45,370 nt of DNA, taken from a virus. The notes under the pieces are model-generated. The model was not told the DNA's origin, searched no databases, and saw only the letters and a list, made by a program, of their open reading frames with translations. The translations under genes and the position numbers were made by a program. The DNA lies in the IMG/VR virus record IMGVR_UViG_3300047311_000306, positions 1 through 45,370 of that record, one strand, 5' to 3'. Of this stretch, positions 33,866 through 40,693 are shown piece by piece. Every line of letters begins with the position of its first letter. The first letter of the stretch is position 1.

Positions 33866-34081
33866 CTATTCCCCTTTCCTGTTGCGTTTCTCGATCATGG
33901 CTTGCCGATAAAGCACGGCCGTTTCGGCGGCGGTGCGCCGGCTCCTGGCGTGTGCAGGATAGGCGCGTAAGTGTGCCGTGTGCTGTTCGCGGATCGCAGC
34001 CGAGATTGCCGCGCCTCCGCTGTGCGTTGTGCCGCTGGCGCATGGGTGCGAGGGTTTGAAGCCAAGAAGCTTGTAGCTCAT
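33866..34081 (-). CDS. Small hypothetical protein, 71 aa
   Basis: A leftward ORF from ATG 34081, overlapping the upstream gene's stop by 4 bases. The product starts MSYKLLGFKPSHPCASG and ends in a basic helical tail (ETAVLYRQAMIEKRNRKGE). Two bases separate its stop from the next start. The function is unknown. Confidence 0.5.
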   Translation of the reverse strand: MSYKLLGFKPSHPCASGTTHSGGAAISAAIREQHTAHLRAYPAHARSRRTAAETAVLYRQAMIEKRNRKGE

Positions 34082-34224
34082 GGGTAGCCTCGCGGCAGGA
34101 CTACATAGCTAAACCAAACCGTTTCGCTGTAGCTGATAGACCGCGCTCCGCGCCAGTGCATCGCGCGCAGCACGACGATTGGCTCCTCGATGCACAATTT
34201 GAAGATAGTGCGTGTTTCACTCAT
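34078..34224 (-). CDS. Small hypothetical protein, 48 aa
   Basis: A leftward ORF from ATG 34224, with 4-base overlaps at both ends. The product is a probable beta-strand protein (MSETRTIFKLCIEEPIVVLR, MHWRGARSISYSE, VWFSYVVLPRGYP). Coding is supported by the chain of ATGA overlaps rather than by homology. Confidence 0.55.
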   Translation of the reverse strand: MSETRTIFKLCIEEPIVVLRAMHWRGARSISYSETVWFSYVVLPRGYP

Positions 34225-34454
34225 ACCAGTTGGCACCTCGGCCGGCGTTCAACGCAAGGCCCACGGTCCGCCTTCCATGCGGGTATTTCTTCAAGCGGTG
34301 TGGAGTAATCGAGCGGATCGGGCAGGCTATCGGCAGGCTCCCATCGCTGTTGGAACGTGAGAGGCGTCGGTGGGTGGCTTAGTGTCTCGTCTGCGGCGAG
34401 GGCCAGGAAGGCCCCCGCGATTGCGCCGAGTATGGCGAGGGTTATTCTGTTCAT
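34221..34454 (-). CDS. Exported small protein, 77 aa
   Basis: A leftward ORF from ATG 34454 (an ATG at 34472 is possible) with a signal-peptide-like start (NRITLAILGAIAGAFLALAA). The mature part is Pro-rich with two cysteines near the end (CVERRPRC). It is probably periplasmic. It overlaps neighbours by 4 bases at both ends. The function is unknown. Confidence 0.55.
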   Translation of the reverse strand: MNRITLAILGAIAGAFLALAADETLSHPPTPLTFQQRWEPADSLPDPLDYSTPLEEIPAWKADRGPCVERRPRCQLV

Positions 34455-34651
34455 GTTTCTAGCATCCTCCAAGCATGGCGATCCGCCCCTTCGGCAGATT
34501 TAAGAGCACGCGCAACATAATCTGCGGCATGTTTGCAACCGCACGCGCGCAAGCGGTCGCGCGCCCGTTTTAGTTCCTTTATCGCGTTGTTGATTTCGTA
34601 GGGCTGAACGCTCGGCGCTATAACGGCGCGGCGTTTTGCTTTCGTTATCAT
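34451..34651 (-). CDS. Small basic helical protein, 66 aa
   Basis: A leftward ORF from ATG 34651, which shares one base with the preceding stop (TGATG). The product is helical and basic (ITKAKRRAVIAPSVQPYE, INNAIKELKRARDRLRACGC) and contains CGCKHAADYVARAL. It may bind nucleic acid. No family is recognised. Confidence 0.55.
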   Translation of the reverse strand: MITKAKRRAVIAPSVQPYEINNAIKELKRARDRLRACGCKHAADYVARALKSAEGADRHAWRMLET

Positions 34652-35055
34652 CACGCCGCTCCGTATTGCTTGGCGGTGTGCCAATTCAGTTGCGGCCAGT
34701 CTGCCGGCGAACCGTCACGCCCGCGTTGATAGCGGTATTGATTTTCGTGCGCCCAACAAGCGTGACAGAGGATTAGATTGCTACCGCCGCCGAGGGGATA
34801 GACGCGCACCTCGCCCCTTGCCGTGGTGCAGTGTCCGCCGTCGCAATTCGGATTGTGTAGGCCGTCCGACACGCCAAGCATTTTGACGCGCAAGATGTTG
34901 ATGTGCTCGATCCCCCCTTCCTTATAAGCCGCGTCGATTGCGGCCTTGTTTACGTCATCGGGGCTTGCCGCCTCGACGGTGTATCTGCGCCGCTCGGTGC
35001 CGTGTATGCCGATTGCGCCTTCCTTTCGGGCCGAAATGTCTACTTCGTATTTCAT
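34651..35055 (-). CDS. Hypothetical protein with Cys/His zinc-site-like C-terminus, 134 aa
   Basis: The start at 35055 is preceded by GGGGGAG; upstream in-frame codons lack a site. Residues 1-70 are beta/alpha (KYEVDISARKEGAIGIHGTE, EAASPDDVNKAAIDAAYKEG). The C-terminal half has CDGGHCTTARGEVRVYPLGG and NLILCHACWAHEN, a CxxC-type zinc site with nearby His, reminiscent of small phage DNA-binding or HNH-like folds but lacking HNH residues. Confidence 0.55.
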   Translation of the reverse strand: MKYEVDISARKEGAIGIHGTERRRYTVEAASPDDVNKAAIDAAYKEGGIEHINILRVKMLGVSDGLHNPNCDGGHCTTARGEVRVYPLGGGSNLILCHACWAHENQYRYQRGRDGSPADWPQLNWHTAKQYGAA

Positions 35056-35216
35056 TGCTCTCCCCCATCCTTTGCTTTCTCTTCTATGCGTGCTTTGCCG
35101 CGGGCGCGGATCGCGCGGAAGTCGATCCGCCACCCTGTACCCTCACATGCTGGGCAGTTGTCGCGATATACGCCGGGCTTGCAGGTGCATCGCTCGCCTG
35201 TTTTTGGTTGGTACAT
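35052..35216 (-). CDS. DnaJ-type Cys-rich zinc protein, 54 aa
   Basis: A leftward ORF from ATG 35216, overlapping the next gene by 4 bases. The product has TGERCTCKPG and NCPACEGTGW, the CxC...CxxCxGxG pattern of DnaJ-like zinc-finger half-domains, followed by a basic tail (RAIRARGKARIEEKAK). It is probably a protein- or nucleic-acid-binding zinc module. Confidence 0.6.
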   Translation of the reverse strand: MYQPKTGERCTCKPGVYRDNCPACEGTGWRIDFRAIRARGKARIEEKAKDGGEQ

Positions 35217-35218
35217 GG

Positions 35219-35647
35219 TCAAGCTGCCTTTCCTTTGAACTCGCGCAGTTTCTTTTTGATGTCTGCGATTTCCCACTGGTGCGAATGTTCGGCGTGTTCG
35301 ATCCCCTTGCGGGTAATCGCGGCCGGGTCCATGCCGCGCAGCTCCGCCAGCATTGCGGCTTCACAGGCTTTGCGCGTCGTGTAAGTCTGATCGACCGGGA
35401 CGCGCGCTACCGTAGTGCCGAACACATCAAAGATTTGGTAGAGGTAGCCCCGGCGCGTGTTGTTCCAGTCGAGGCCATCGGTGACGATGACCGCGAACAG
35501 CCACCCGCCCCATTGGCTATGGGCGTAGCAGACGCGCGACTTGTGAAACCGCAAATTGCCATCATCGACAAAATGCGTTCGGCCGCAGAGGTTGTCTTGC
35601 GCGTTTGCTTTTGCGCCGTCGAACCTGTCTCGGTATAGGTCTGGCAT
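35219..35647 (-). CDS. Hypothetical protein, 142 aa
   Basis: The start at 35647 is preceded by GAGAGG inside a hairpin-leader element. The product has a beta-rich N-terminal domain (NLRFHKSRVCYAHSQWGGWL, FAVIVTDGLDWNNT, GYLYQIFDVFGTTVARVP) and a charged helical end (HQWEIADIKKKLREFKG). No family is recognised. It heads a coupled leftward group. Confidence 0.55.
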   Translation of the reverse strand: MPDLYRDRFDGAKANAQDNLCGRTHFVDDGNLRFHKSRVCYAHSQWGGWLFAVIVTDGLDWNNTRRGYLYQIFDVFGTTVARVPVDQTYTTRKACEAAMLAELRGMDPAAITRKGIEHAEHSHQWEIADIKKKLREFKGKAA

Positions 35648-35665
35648 GGTTTAGCCTCTCGTGTT

Positions 35666-35681
35666 GCGCTCGGCAGAGCGC
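35666..35681 (-). repeat. Hairpin-leader element, copy f
   Basis: GCGCT-CGGCAG-AGCGC on the plus strand, with an extra closing C-G pair possible inside. It lies upstream of the gene starting at 35647. On the transcript strand it is followed by CAACACGAGAGG. The flank GGATTGCCGA is shared with copy b at 41.9 kb. A second small hairpin (CGGCA-GGAT-TGCCG, 35683-35696) is adjacent. Confidence 0.5.
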
Positions 35682-35698
35682 CCGGCAGGATTGCCGAT

Positions 35699-35728
35699 CT
35701 AGCCTTGCGTCCTCGCGGGCAAGGCTAG
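35699..35728. terminator. Perfect 10-bp stem hairpin between leftward genes
   Basis: CTAGCCTTGC and GCAAGGCTAG are separated by a 10-base loop. It follows the stop of the leftward gene at 35737 and precedes copy f of the hairpin leader. There is no T-run on the transcript strand, so an RNA-processing or stability site is as likely as termination. Confidence 0.45.
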
Positions 35729-35736
35729 GGCTGCAA

Positions 35737-35919
35737 TCAATCGCGGTCGAGGTCGGCGGTGTGGCGCATGGCTTCTAGCCAAGCTCGCTCGATCCGTTTC
35801 AAGCGAATTATCTCATCCATAGCGGCGCTGGTTAATTGCTCGCAATCAAGATCGGCGGCTTCAGTAAGATCAAGAGCAAGCATAACGCCTTCCATAAAGT
35901 CGCAAGCGGAATAGCTCAT
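35737..35919 (-). CDS. Small acidic protein, 60 aa
   Basis: ATG 35919 has GAGGAAAT directly upstream. The product is acidic and helical (MSYSACDFMEGVMLALDLTE, LDCEQLTSAAMDEIIRLKRI, ending DLDRD). No family is recognised. The last gene before the 10-bp hairpin. Confidence 0.55.
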   Translation of the reverse strand: MSYSACDFMEGVMLALDLTEAADLDCEQLTSAAMDEIIRLKRIERAWLEAMRHTADLDRD

Positions 35920-35928
35920 ATTTCCTCT

Positions 35929-36258
35929 CTATTCGTACAGGTGGTCACGTTTGTCGGCGCAGTCCGGGCAATAGCCGTCAAAGCCATCGCCCACCGTTCC
36001 CCATTCCGGCGTACCCTCGATTGCTCCGCATTCCGGGCAGACCTCGACCGGATCGCCGTCGACCTCGAATAAGCTATCCTTGTTCGGTTCATAAGTTAGC
36101 GACGCTTCGGCCAGGATCGGGTCGCCGTTATCCCATGCGCCAAAATTAGCATCGGCGCAGTTGAACTTTTCGCGCAGCAATTTTACCGCCGCCTCAAAGC
36201 TTTCCGCTTCGACGCGCATTGCAACGTCTAAGCGAAGATCGAAAGCAAATTCGGTCAT
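35929..36258 (-). CDS. Acidic zinc-ribbon protein, 109 aa
   Basis: The start is preceded by GGGGAGG. Residues 1-65 form an alpha/beta domain (EFAFDLRLDVAMRVEAESFE, AAVKLLREKFNCADA). The C-terminal zinc ribbon has VCPECGAIEG and YCPDCADK. The net charge is strongly negative, so it may mimic nucleic acid or bind a basic protein. The function is unknown. Confidence 0.6.
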   Translation of the reverse strand: MTEFAFDLRLDVAMRVEAESFEAAVKLLREKFNCADANFGAWDNGDPILAEASLTYEPNKDSLFEVDGDPVEVCPECGAIEGTPEWGTVGDGFDGYCPDCADKRDHLYE

Positions 36259-36262
36259 AGCG

Positions 36263-36493
36263 TCACGCCTCCCCGCAGTGGTTTACGATAAAATCTTCGG
36301 CACCGTCTGATAGCTCGCGCGCGATATTGACTGCCCCGGCCAAGTCGCCGCTTTCCCAATTCTCTACAATCGCATGGATTGCGGCGATTAGCCCCTCGCA
36401 TTGCTGGATTAGCTCGCGGTGTTTGTCTGTTGCTTGCTCAAGGCCGTCATTAAAGCCATATTCGTATTCTGGGTGGGTTCCGTATTGGCTCAT
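36263..36493 (-). CDS. Small acidic helical protein, 76 aa
   Basis: It starts with a 4-base overlap on the upstream gene; GGGGG lies upstream. The product is acidic and helical (YEYGFNDGLEQATDKHRELI, AIHAIVENWESGDLAGAVNI). No family is recognised. Confidence 0.55.
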   Translation of the reverse strand: MSQYGTHPEYEYGFNDGLEQATDKHRELIQQCEGLIAAIHAIVENWESGDLAGAVNIARELSDGAEDFIVNHCGEA

Positions 36494-36699
36494 CGTCGCC
36501 CCCGGAATTGGAGCACGTTGTTTCGGTTGTGCGACTGCCGCGCCAGCTTTTCGAGCAGGAAGCGGAGCCGCTTGAGGCTCCCGGCAATGCGCTCTGATTG
36601 CTTATCGTCGGCAGGTGAGCGCAGGCTTTCGAGATCGCGAGCGAAGTCGCGTTCTAACTGCTCGCGTGCGAGCCGCGCGCTAAAGAGTTCAACAGACAT
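36490..36699 (-). CDS. Small charged coiled-coil protein, 69 aa
   Basis: AGGAG precedes ATG 36699 in a hairpin-leader element. The product is a charged helix (ELFSARLAREQLERDFARDL, RIAGSLKRLRFLLEKLARQ) with a basic end. It may form a dimeric coiled coil. The function is unknown. Confidence 0.55.
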   Translation of the reverse strand: MSVELFSARLAREQLERDFARDLESLRSPADDKQSERIAGSLKRLRFLLEKLARQSHNRNNVLQFRGRR

Positions 36700-36718
36700 G
36701 GCTTAGTCTCCTGTGTTG

Positions 36719-36736
36719 GTCCCCCGGCAAGGGGAC
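36719..36736 (-). repeat. Hairpin-leader element, copy e
   Basis: GTCCCC-CGGCAA-GGGGAC, a perfect 6-bp stem with the conserved 6-base loop. On the transcript strand it is preceded by TTAACCCC and followed by CCAACACAGGAG and the start codon at 36699. Confidence 0.65.
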
Positions 36737-36745
36737 GGGGTTAAA

Positions 36746-37261
36746 TCATGCAACCTTGCGGGCTTCCGCCGCGTCCTGCTCGTAGTGCGCCGAGTTGGGA
36801 ACGCCGCAGATCATGCGAGCGGAATTTGACGGGCAGAAGCTTGTCGCCATTTCCCATTCGGCGATGAATTTTCCCTGCCGCAATACTCGCATGTAGAGCG
36901 CATCGCCGTGGAGCCCCGCGGCCGAGAGATAACCGTTTGTGTGCCCGTCCGGCGAGAATTGGAAAGCGATTTGATCGCCCTCTCGTAGTGTGTGCAAGAT
37001 CAGCGTCGCGTTGTGCTTTTGCGACGGGTACAGGTTTATCATTGCAAAGCATTTCACGCGACCGTCTGCAAGCCCATCCCGGCCGCGAAAGCCGCGCAAT
37101 GCAACCGAGGCCGAAACAATATGCTCCTGGTCCGTGGCGAACGGGTCCGCGTCCCCGTAGCGTTTGCGTTTGATCGCGCGCACGGCCGTATAGTCGCGGC
37201 TTAGGTGAACGCAAAGGCTATCGGCGTTGCGTAGCGCCTTCACATCGGCTTTCGTTAGCAT
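36746..37261 (-). CDS. Hypothetical protein, 171 aa
   Basis: GAGGAA precedes ATG 37261 in a hairpin-leader element. The product is a mixed alpha/beta protein (LTKADVKALRNADSLCVHLS, VKCFAMINLYPSQKHNATLI, GDQIAFQFSPDGHTNGYLSA) ending SAHYEQDAAEARKVA. Similar segments occur in phage proteins of unknown function. There are no catalytic motifs. Confidence 0.55.
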   Translation of the reverse strand: MLTKADVKALRNADSLCVHLSRDYTAVRAIKRKRYGDADPFATDQEHIVSASVALRGFRGRDGLADGRVKCFAMINLYPSQKHNATLILHTLREGDQIAFQFSPDGHTNGYLSAAGLHGDALYMRVLRQGKFIAEWEMATSFCPSNSARMICGVPNSAHYEQDAAEARKVA

Positions 37262-37278
37262 GGTCGTTCCTCATGTTG

Positions 37279-37296
37279 TGCGCCCGGCAAGGCGCA
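37279..37296 (-). repeat. Hairpin-leader element, copy d
   Basis: TGCGCC-CGGCAA-GGCGCA, a perfect 6-bp stem with the conserved loop. On the transcript strand the flanks are CTAACCCC upstream and ACAACATGAGGAA before the start codon at 37261. Confidence 0.65.
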
Positions 37297-37300
37297 GGGG

Positions 37301-37702
37301 TTAGCGTCGGGCTTGTAGTTCGGCAGGGTGCAAGGTTTCGCGCGCGTCCTTAATTGCGAGCCGTACCATGTCGGGGAAATAGTGACAGATGACGGTGTTG
37401 CGGGCCTTCTGCGCCAGCGTGTTACGGCCGTCCGCTGTGCTGGCGTGGTGTGCTGTCCAGAACTCGCGCTCTTTGCCGCTTTCGTAAACGGAACCGCCCA
37501 AAAGATCGCGCCCGACTATGTGGCCGTTGCTGATAACGACGACGCGCGAACAGAAGGCGACTAGCTCCCCGCTGGCAAGTTGGTCGCGTGTCTCGTGGTC
37601 GGGATCATCGCCGTCATATTCGTAATTTTCCTCCGGTGTTAATTGCAGCTCGACGGCAAAGTGCCGCGTGCGGAACGTCCAAACCGTTTCCCAATGGCTC
37701 AT
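37301..37702 (-). CDS. Hypothetical protein, 133 aa
   Basis: AAGGAAA precedes ATG 37702. The N-terminal half is beta-rich and acidic (WTFRTRHFAVELQLTPEENY, EYDGDDPDHETRDQLASGEL); the C-terminal half is helical (EFWTAHHASTADGRNTLAQK, MVRLAIKDARETLHPAE). The GxLVAFCSRVVV strand could be a beta-sheet core. No family is recognised. It is followed by hairpin copy d. Confidence 0.55.
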   Translation of the reverse strand: MSHWETVWTFRTRHFAVELQLTPEENYEYDGDDPDHETRDQLASGELVAFCSRVVVISNGHIVGRDLLGGSVYESGKEREFWTAHHASTADGRNTLAQKARNTVICHYFPDMVRLAIKDARETLHPAELQARR

Positions 37703-37923
37703 GTTCGCATTTCCTTTTCGTGTCGGTTGGTGTCGTGGTATCGGAACTCGTTAGCCAACATCTGCCCGCGGAAGTGGAGCGCGTAGAGACTGCCGCGGAA
37801 TACATCGTCCGAGATTTGCCGCGCCATGAATAGCTCGACAGCTGTTCGCAGTTTAGCGTCGAACAATTCCGCCGCGCCTTGCGGATCCGCAATCGAGCGC
37901 GCCCATTGGTCATAATCAGGCAT
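37699..37923 (-). CDS. Hypothetical protein, 74 aa
   Basis: GGAGG precedes ATG 37923 with suitable spacing. The product is helical (AELFDAKLRTAVELFMARQI, DVFRGSLYALHFRGQMLANE). Its end overlaps the next gene by 4 bases. The pattern ARxxSDDxxRGxLLALxFR resembles a segment in the gene at 38238 (ASARQVTDDTLRGWLLLRIY), so the two may be related. Confidence 0.5.
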   Translation of the reverse strand: MPDYDQWARSIADPQGAAELFDAKLRTAVELFMARQISDDVFRGSLYALHFRGQMLANEFRYHDTNRHEKEMRT

Positions 37924-38251
37924 TGGCGTGATCCTCCATTGCGAGCGGGGATAGCTCGAACCATTCCGCCGCCTCGTCTGTCGGCGCGTCGCTTTCCAGG
38001 TCCGCCGCCGAGTTCAAATGTTCCCCCAGGACTATGCACCCGTCCCAATAGCTCAAATGTTCGCGGATTGACGGCGTGTCGGGCCGGACCAATAGCCCGC
38101 AGTGCATTTCGTTTAGACTATTCTCGACCACCGTTCCCCGCGTGCCTGCCGGGACCATGCACTCGGGAAAAATATCGTGGTGATCCATGAATAGAACGCG
38201 GTCGCCCTCTTTTGCATCGCGCGCTAGTTCAAACCAGCTAAGCGTTTGCAT
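37916..38251 (-). CDS. Hypothetical protein, SH3-like, 111 aa
   Basis: GGGGG precedes ATG 38251. The product has a small beta-barrel look (RDAKEGDRVLFMDHHDIFPE, VPAGTRGTVVENSLNEMHCG, LLVRPDTPSIREHLSYWDGC), like SH3-type translation or transcription modules, then an acidic C-terminus. No family is recognised with confidence. Confidence 0.5.
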   Translation of the reverse strand: MQTLSWFELARDAKEGDRVLFMDHHDIFPECMVPAGTRGTVVENSLNEMHCGLLVRPDTPSIREHLSYWDGCIVLGEHLNSAADLESDAPTDEAAEWFELSPLAMEDHANA

Positions 38252-38567
38252 TGCACGCCCCCGAATAATCTAGACCTGGACAATGCGGCATCGTCGCCGT
38301 AGCGCGATCTAGGAAGGGATCGTGCGCTCGCTTGGCAAAGCACACGCCCCGGTCGCAATGGTCATCGCTGATCGTGGTGCAATGGTCATCGCGCGTGATC
38401 TTGCCTTCAAGCTCGTAAATGCGGAGTAAGAGCCAACCCCGCAAAGTGTCATCCGTCACTTGGCGCGCCGAGGCCATCATAAGCCGCGCGCACGCTCGCG
38501 CCGTATCGGCCTCAAAGTACGCGGGCCGATACCGTCCGAGAAAGTAAATTCCCCCGCTGATGGTCAT
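38238..38567 (-). CDS. Hypothetical protein, 109 aa
   Basis: GGGG precedes ATG 38567. The N-terminal part is helical (ADTARACARLMMASARQVTD, DTLRGWLLLRIYELEGKITR). The C-terminal part has Cys/His/Asp residues (DDHCDRGVCFAKRAHDPFLD) that could bind metal. Its end overlaps the next gene by 14 bases. The central ARQVTDDTLRG motif echoes the 74-residue gene at 37699. Confidence 0.5.
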   Translation of the reverse strand: MTISGGIYFLGRYRPAYFEADTARACARLMMASARQVTDDTLRGWLLLRIYELEGKITRDDHCTTISDDHCDRGVCFAKRAHDPFLDRATATMPHCPGLDYSGACNANA

Positions 38568-38570
38568 GGC

Positions 38571-38906
38571 TCAATACCCCATTGCTTCGGCTGAATAGTC
38601 GCGTTGTCCGTGATCGCCTTGCTCCCAAGCGGGGAACGTCACGCCATCGACCATGTTGCCCGCGAAGGCATTGCGCGCGGCGAAATAGCTTTCCCCGTAT
38701 TGCGTAAGCCGTCCGTCACAGTCCACACCATCGCAGACCCATTCGTGCGTCACGATCTTGCCGTCGAAAGTCCAGGCATCGCTGTCGCGGGTCCACCCTT
38801 CGTCTGTCGCATGGCCCGCGCTATGGCGTAGCGTCTGCCCTGCGCGCATTTTGATTAGGACGGGTTCGACCGGCCCGTAGTGCCAAAAGCGGATTGTCTT
38901 TTTCAC
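38571..38906 (-). CDS. Hypothetical protein, GTG start, 111 aa
   Basis: GTG 38906 overlaps the upstream stop by 4 bases (GTGA). The product is beta-rich (TIRFWHYGPVEPVLIKMRAG, DSDAWTFDGKIVTHEWVCDG, CDGRLTQYGESYFAARN). CDGVDCDG could bind metal. No family is recognised. Confidence 0.55.
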   Translation of the reverse strand: MKKTIRFWHYGPVEPVLIKMRAGQTLRHSAGHATDEGWTRDSDAWTFDGKIVTHEWVCDGVDCDGRLTQYGESYFAARNAFAGNMVDGVTFPAWEQGDHGQRDYSAEAMGY

Positions 38907-39154
38907 TGTCCTGCCCTCCGAGCTAGGTTATCCTGACCGCGCGGACCTGTAAAAACGAGAGGAACGCGATCCCACCCGATTGCGCCCTCGCTTGGCTGAT
39001 CTGGTATTTCGTCGATATTGTCGGGGCTGCGCCGCGTTACGTAGTACGCGCGCCAAAATTTAATTACGTCTTTAATGTTGCTCGCGCGGACGAATAGATC
39101 GTACTCCCCGATGGCTGGCGTTTCGCCGTCATCGTGAACATAATAGAGGGTCAT
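38903..39154 (-). CDS. Hypothetical protein, 83 aa
   Basis: GAGGCGA precedes ATG 39154 within a hairpin-leader element. The product is alpha/beta (MTLYYVHDDGETPAIGEYDL, ASNIKDVIKFWRAYYVT, PLVFTGPRGQDN). No family is recognised. Confidence 0.55.
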   Translation of the reverse strand: MTLYYVHDDGETPAIGEYDLFVRASNIKDVIKFWRAYYVTRRSPDNIDEIPDQPSEGAIGWDRVPLVFTGPRGQDNLARRAGQ

Positions 39155-39172
39155 TTTAGTCGCCTCATGTTG

Positions 39173-39192
39173 GCGTCCCCGGCAAGGGACGC
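39173..39192 (-). repeat. Hairpin-leader element, copy c
   Basis: GCGTCCC-CGGCAA-GGGACGC, a perfect 7-bp stem with the conserved loop. On the transcript strand the flanks are TTAACCCC upstream and CAACATGAGGCGACTAAA before the start codon at 39154. Confidence 0.65.
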
Positions 39193-39196
39193 GGGG

Positions 39197-39391
39197 TTAA
39201 TCCAAGGTCCGCCAATCGCCGCGCATACCGCTGCAGCGATAAAAACCGCCGTGTTCGCCGAGAGCGAAACGAATATCGCGGATCACGGCGCTTGCTCGTT
39301 CGTGATACTGATCGCCATCGAACGTGAATTGCGCGCGGAATGCTCGCAGGAGCGCCAGCAAGAGCCGCAATTTAATTTCGTTCAGTGTCAT
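39197..39391 (-). CDS. Small basic helical protein, 64 aa
   Basis: GGGAGG lies close to ATG 39391. The product is helical (LNEIKLRLLLALLRAFRAQF, YHERASAVIRDIRFALGEH). It lies between the DpdA-like gene and hairpin copy c. The function is unknown. Confidence 0.5.
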   Translation of the reverse strand: MTLNEIKLRLLLALLRAFRAQFTFDGDQYHERASAVIRDIRFALGEHGGFYRCSGMRGDWRTLD

Positions 39392-39402
39392 ATCCCTCCC
39401 CC

Positions 39403-40410
39403 TTAGATTTCGGTTTCATCGAATTGTGCCAAACGGTCGCCAGCCTTTGTGCTTTCGAGCATTTGGCTAATAATCTTATGCGCCTGCCAGAGGTCGCGTA
39501 TCTCGATCACATCGGCCGGCGTCTGTGCCTCGCCCTGGTCGATTAGCGTCGCGCACATAGCGTCGCTGTCATCCGGTCGCACTCGTCGGTTAAATCCCTC
39601 TTCGGTATTCTCGCCGTAGCGCCCCGACATATCCAACAATATCTCTAATGCCTGCCGCAGTTTCATGGGTTCTCCTTCCAGCTCCAAATTGAGATAGCCT
39701 TGCATGGGCATTGCCGCGATTGCCGCCTCGAACTTTACCGCCTCGCGCGGGCTATTACGGTCCCTGCCTTCGCGCCGCGCGGCATAACTCCACGCCATGC
39801 TGTCGGCACTTTCCAGGCAATCGCGCACCCGTTGACTGGCGAGCGCCGTTGTTTTCAGTCCAAAGCCGTGCAAGCGCAGATCGGGGCGTTTGCGTTTGAT
39901 CGCGGTCAGAATTGCCTCGATTTGCTGCACATCGGCGTTGCGCTTGCAGATCGACCCTATGCCGACATACATGCCGGTTTGAAGCCGCGCGCCGTATTGG
40001 TCGATATGATCGAGATACGATTGCAGCGAATAGCCTTGCAACACCGGCATAAGATAGGTTCCAGTTACCAAGGCGCGGAGCGCATCGTAACGCTCGATTG
40101 TCAATCGCTGGTGATCCGCGACCGTTAGGCCGGTTTTTTCCAAAAGGAACTGCTCGCACATAAAATCTTGCGATACGGCCGCGATCATGCCGGAATTGAT
40201 TGCGGCGAGGCGATTAACTTCCGCCGCGTATTCCGCGGGCCCATGCCGGTAACGGCCATAGCGCGCCAACTCCGAGAAAGCCGCGCTATCAAGGATAAAT
40301 TCGGAGCTGGGTATCCGCTTTTTGCGGCCGCGCACGGCGTTGACGCTGATAAAGGCGCGCTCGACGCTATCGGCATCGGCCGGATGATGCATGCCCACAA
40401 AAAATTTCAT
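39403..40410 (-). CDS. dpdA: DpdA-like tRNA-guanine-transglycosylase-family DNA modification enzyme
   Basis: A 335-residue TIM-barrel protein of the TGT/DpdA superfamily. Blocks include KFFVGMHHPADADSVERAF, Asp41 in FILDSAAFSEL, Asp82 in VSQDFMCEQF, the MPVLQGYS strand, GMYVGIGSICKRN, LRLHGFGLKTTAL and Asp203 in SADSMAWSYAARREG. Paired Asp residues and VGIGS/HGFGLK loops are those of base-exchange transglycosylases. DpdA proteins replace guanine in DNA with 7-deazaguanine bases, protecting phage DNA from restriction. No preQ0-synthesis genes are in the window, so the precursor may come from the host or from genes outside. It is unlikely to be a host-type tRNA TGT because of its length and context. 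Confidence 0.8.
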   Translation of the reverse strand: MKFFVGMHHPADADSVERAFISVNAVRGRKKRIPSSEFILDSAAFSELARYGRYRHGPAEYAAEVNRLAAINSGMIAAVSQDFMCEQFLLEKTGLTVADHQRLTIERYDALRALVTGTYLMPVLQGYSLQSYLDHIDQYGARLQTGMYVGIGSICKRNADVQQIEAILTAIKRKRPDLRLHGFGLKTTALASQRVRDCLESADSMAWSYAARREGRDRNSPREAVKFEAAIAAMPMQGYLNLELEGEPMKLRQALEILLDMSGRYGENTEEGFNRRVRPDDSDAMCATLIDQGEAQTPADVIEIRDLWQAHKIISQMLESTKAGDRLAQFDETEI

Positions 40411-40496
40411 CGGATAACAAGTCCCAAAAAGAGCGCCAGATAGGCGCTATACGCGACTATGACCGCAACCGAGATTGCGAGCCAAAGCCGTATCAT
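40407..40496 (-). CDS. 29-residue single-pass membrane peptide
   Basis: A very short leftward ORF from ATG 40496, overlapping both the upstream gene and the DpdA-like gene by 4 bases. It is one hydrophobic helix (LWLAISVAVIVAYSAYLALF, then LGLVIR). The double ATGA overlap supports translation; it might also serve only to couple DpdA translation. Confidence 0.5.
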   Translation of the reverse strand: MIRLWLAISVAVIVAYSAYLALFLGLVIR

Positions 40497-40693
40497 CGCC
40501 CCATGCTCCGCCACCCAAGATGCAAGCGCATTGAATTACGCGCCAGCATTACGAACAGCGCCACTTGCGACGCCTCCCATTCGTAAGCGGTGCCAGCCAG
40601 AACGCGCGCCTTAATCTCGCGCGCCTGCCGTAGCTCGTCCCAAGCCGCGCGGCGATATTTATTCGCCCGATAGGTGATCGAGTTAAACGGCAT
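40493..40693 (-). CDS. Small basic protein, 66 aa
   Basis: GAGGGG precedes ATG 40693. The product is basic and helical (RANKYRRAAWDELRQAREIK, SQVALFVMLARNSMRLHLGW). It overlaps the upstream gene by 11 bases. No family is recognised. Confidence 0.55.
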   Translation of the reverse strand: MPFNSITYRANKYRRAAWDELRQAREIKARVLAGTAYEWEASQVALFVMLARNSMRLHLGWRSMGR

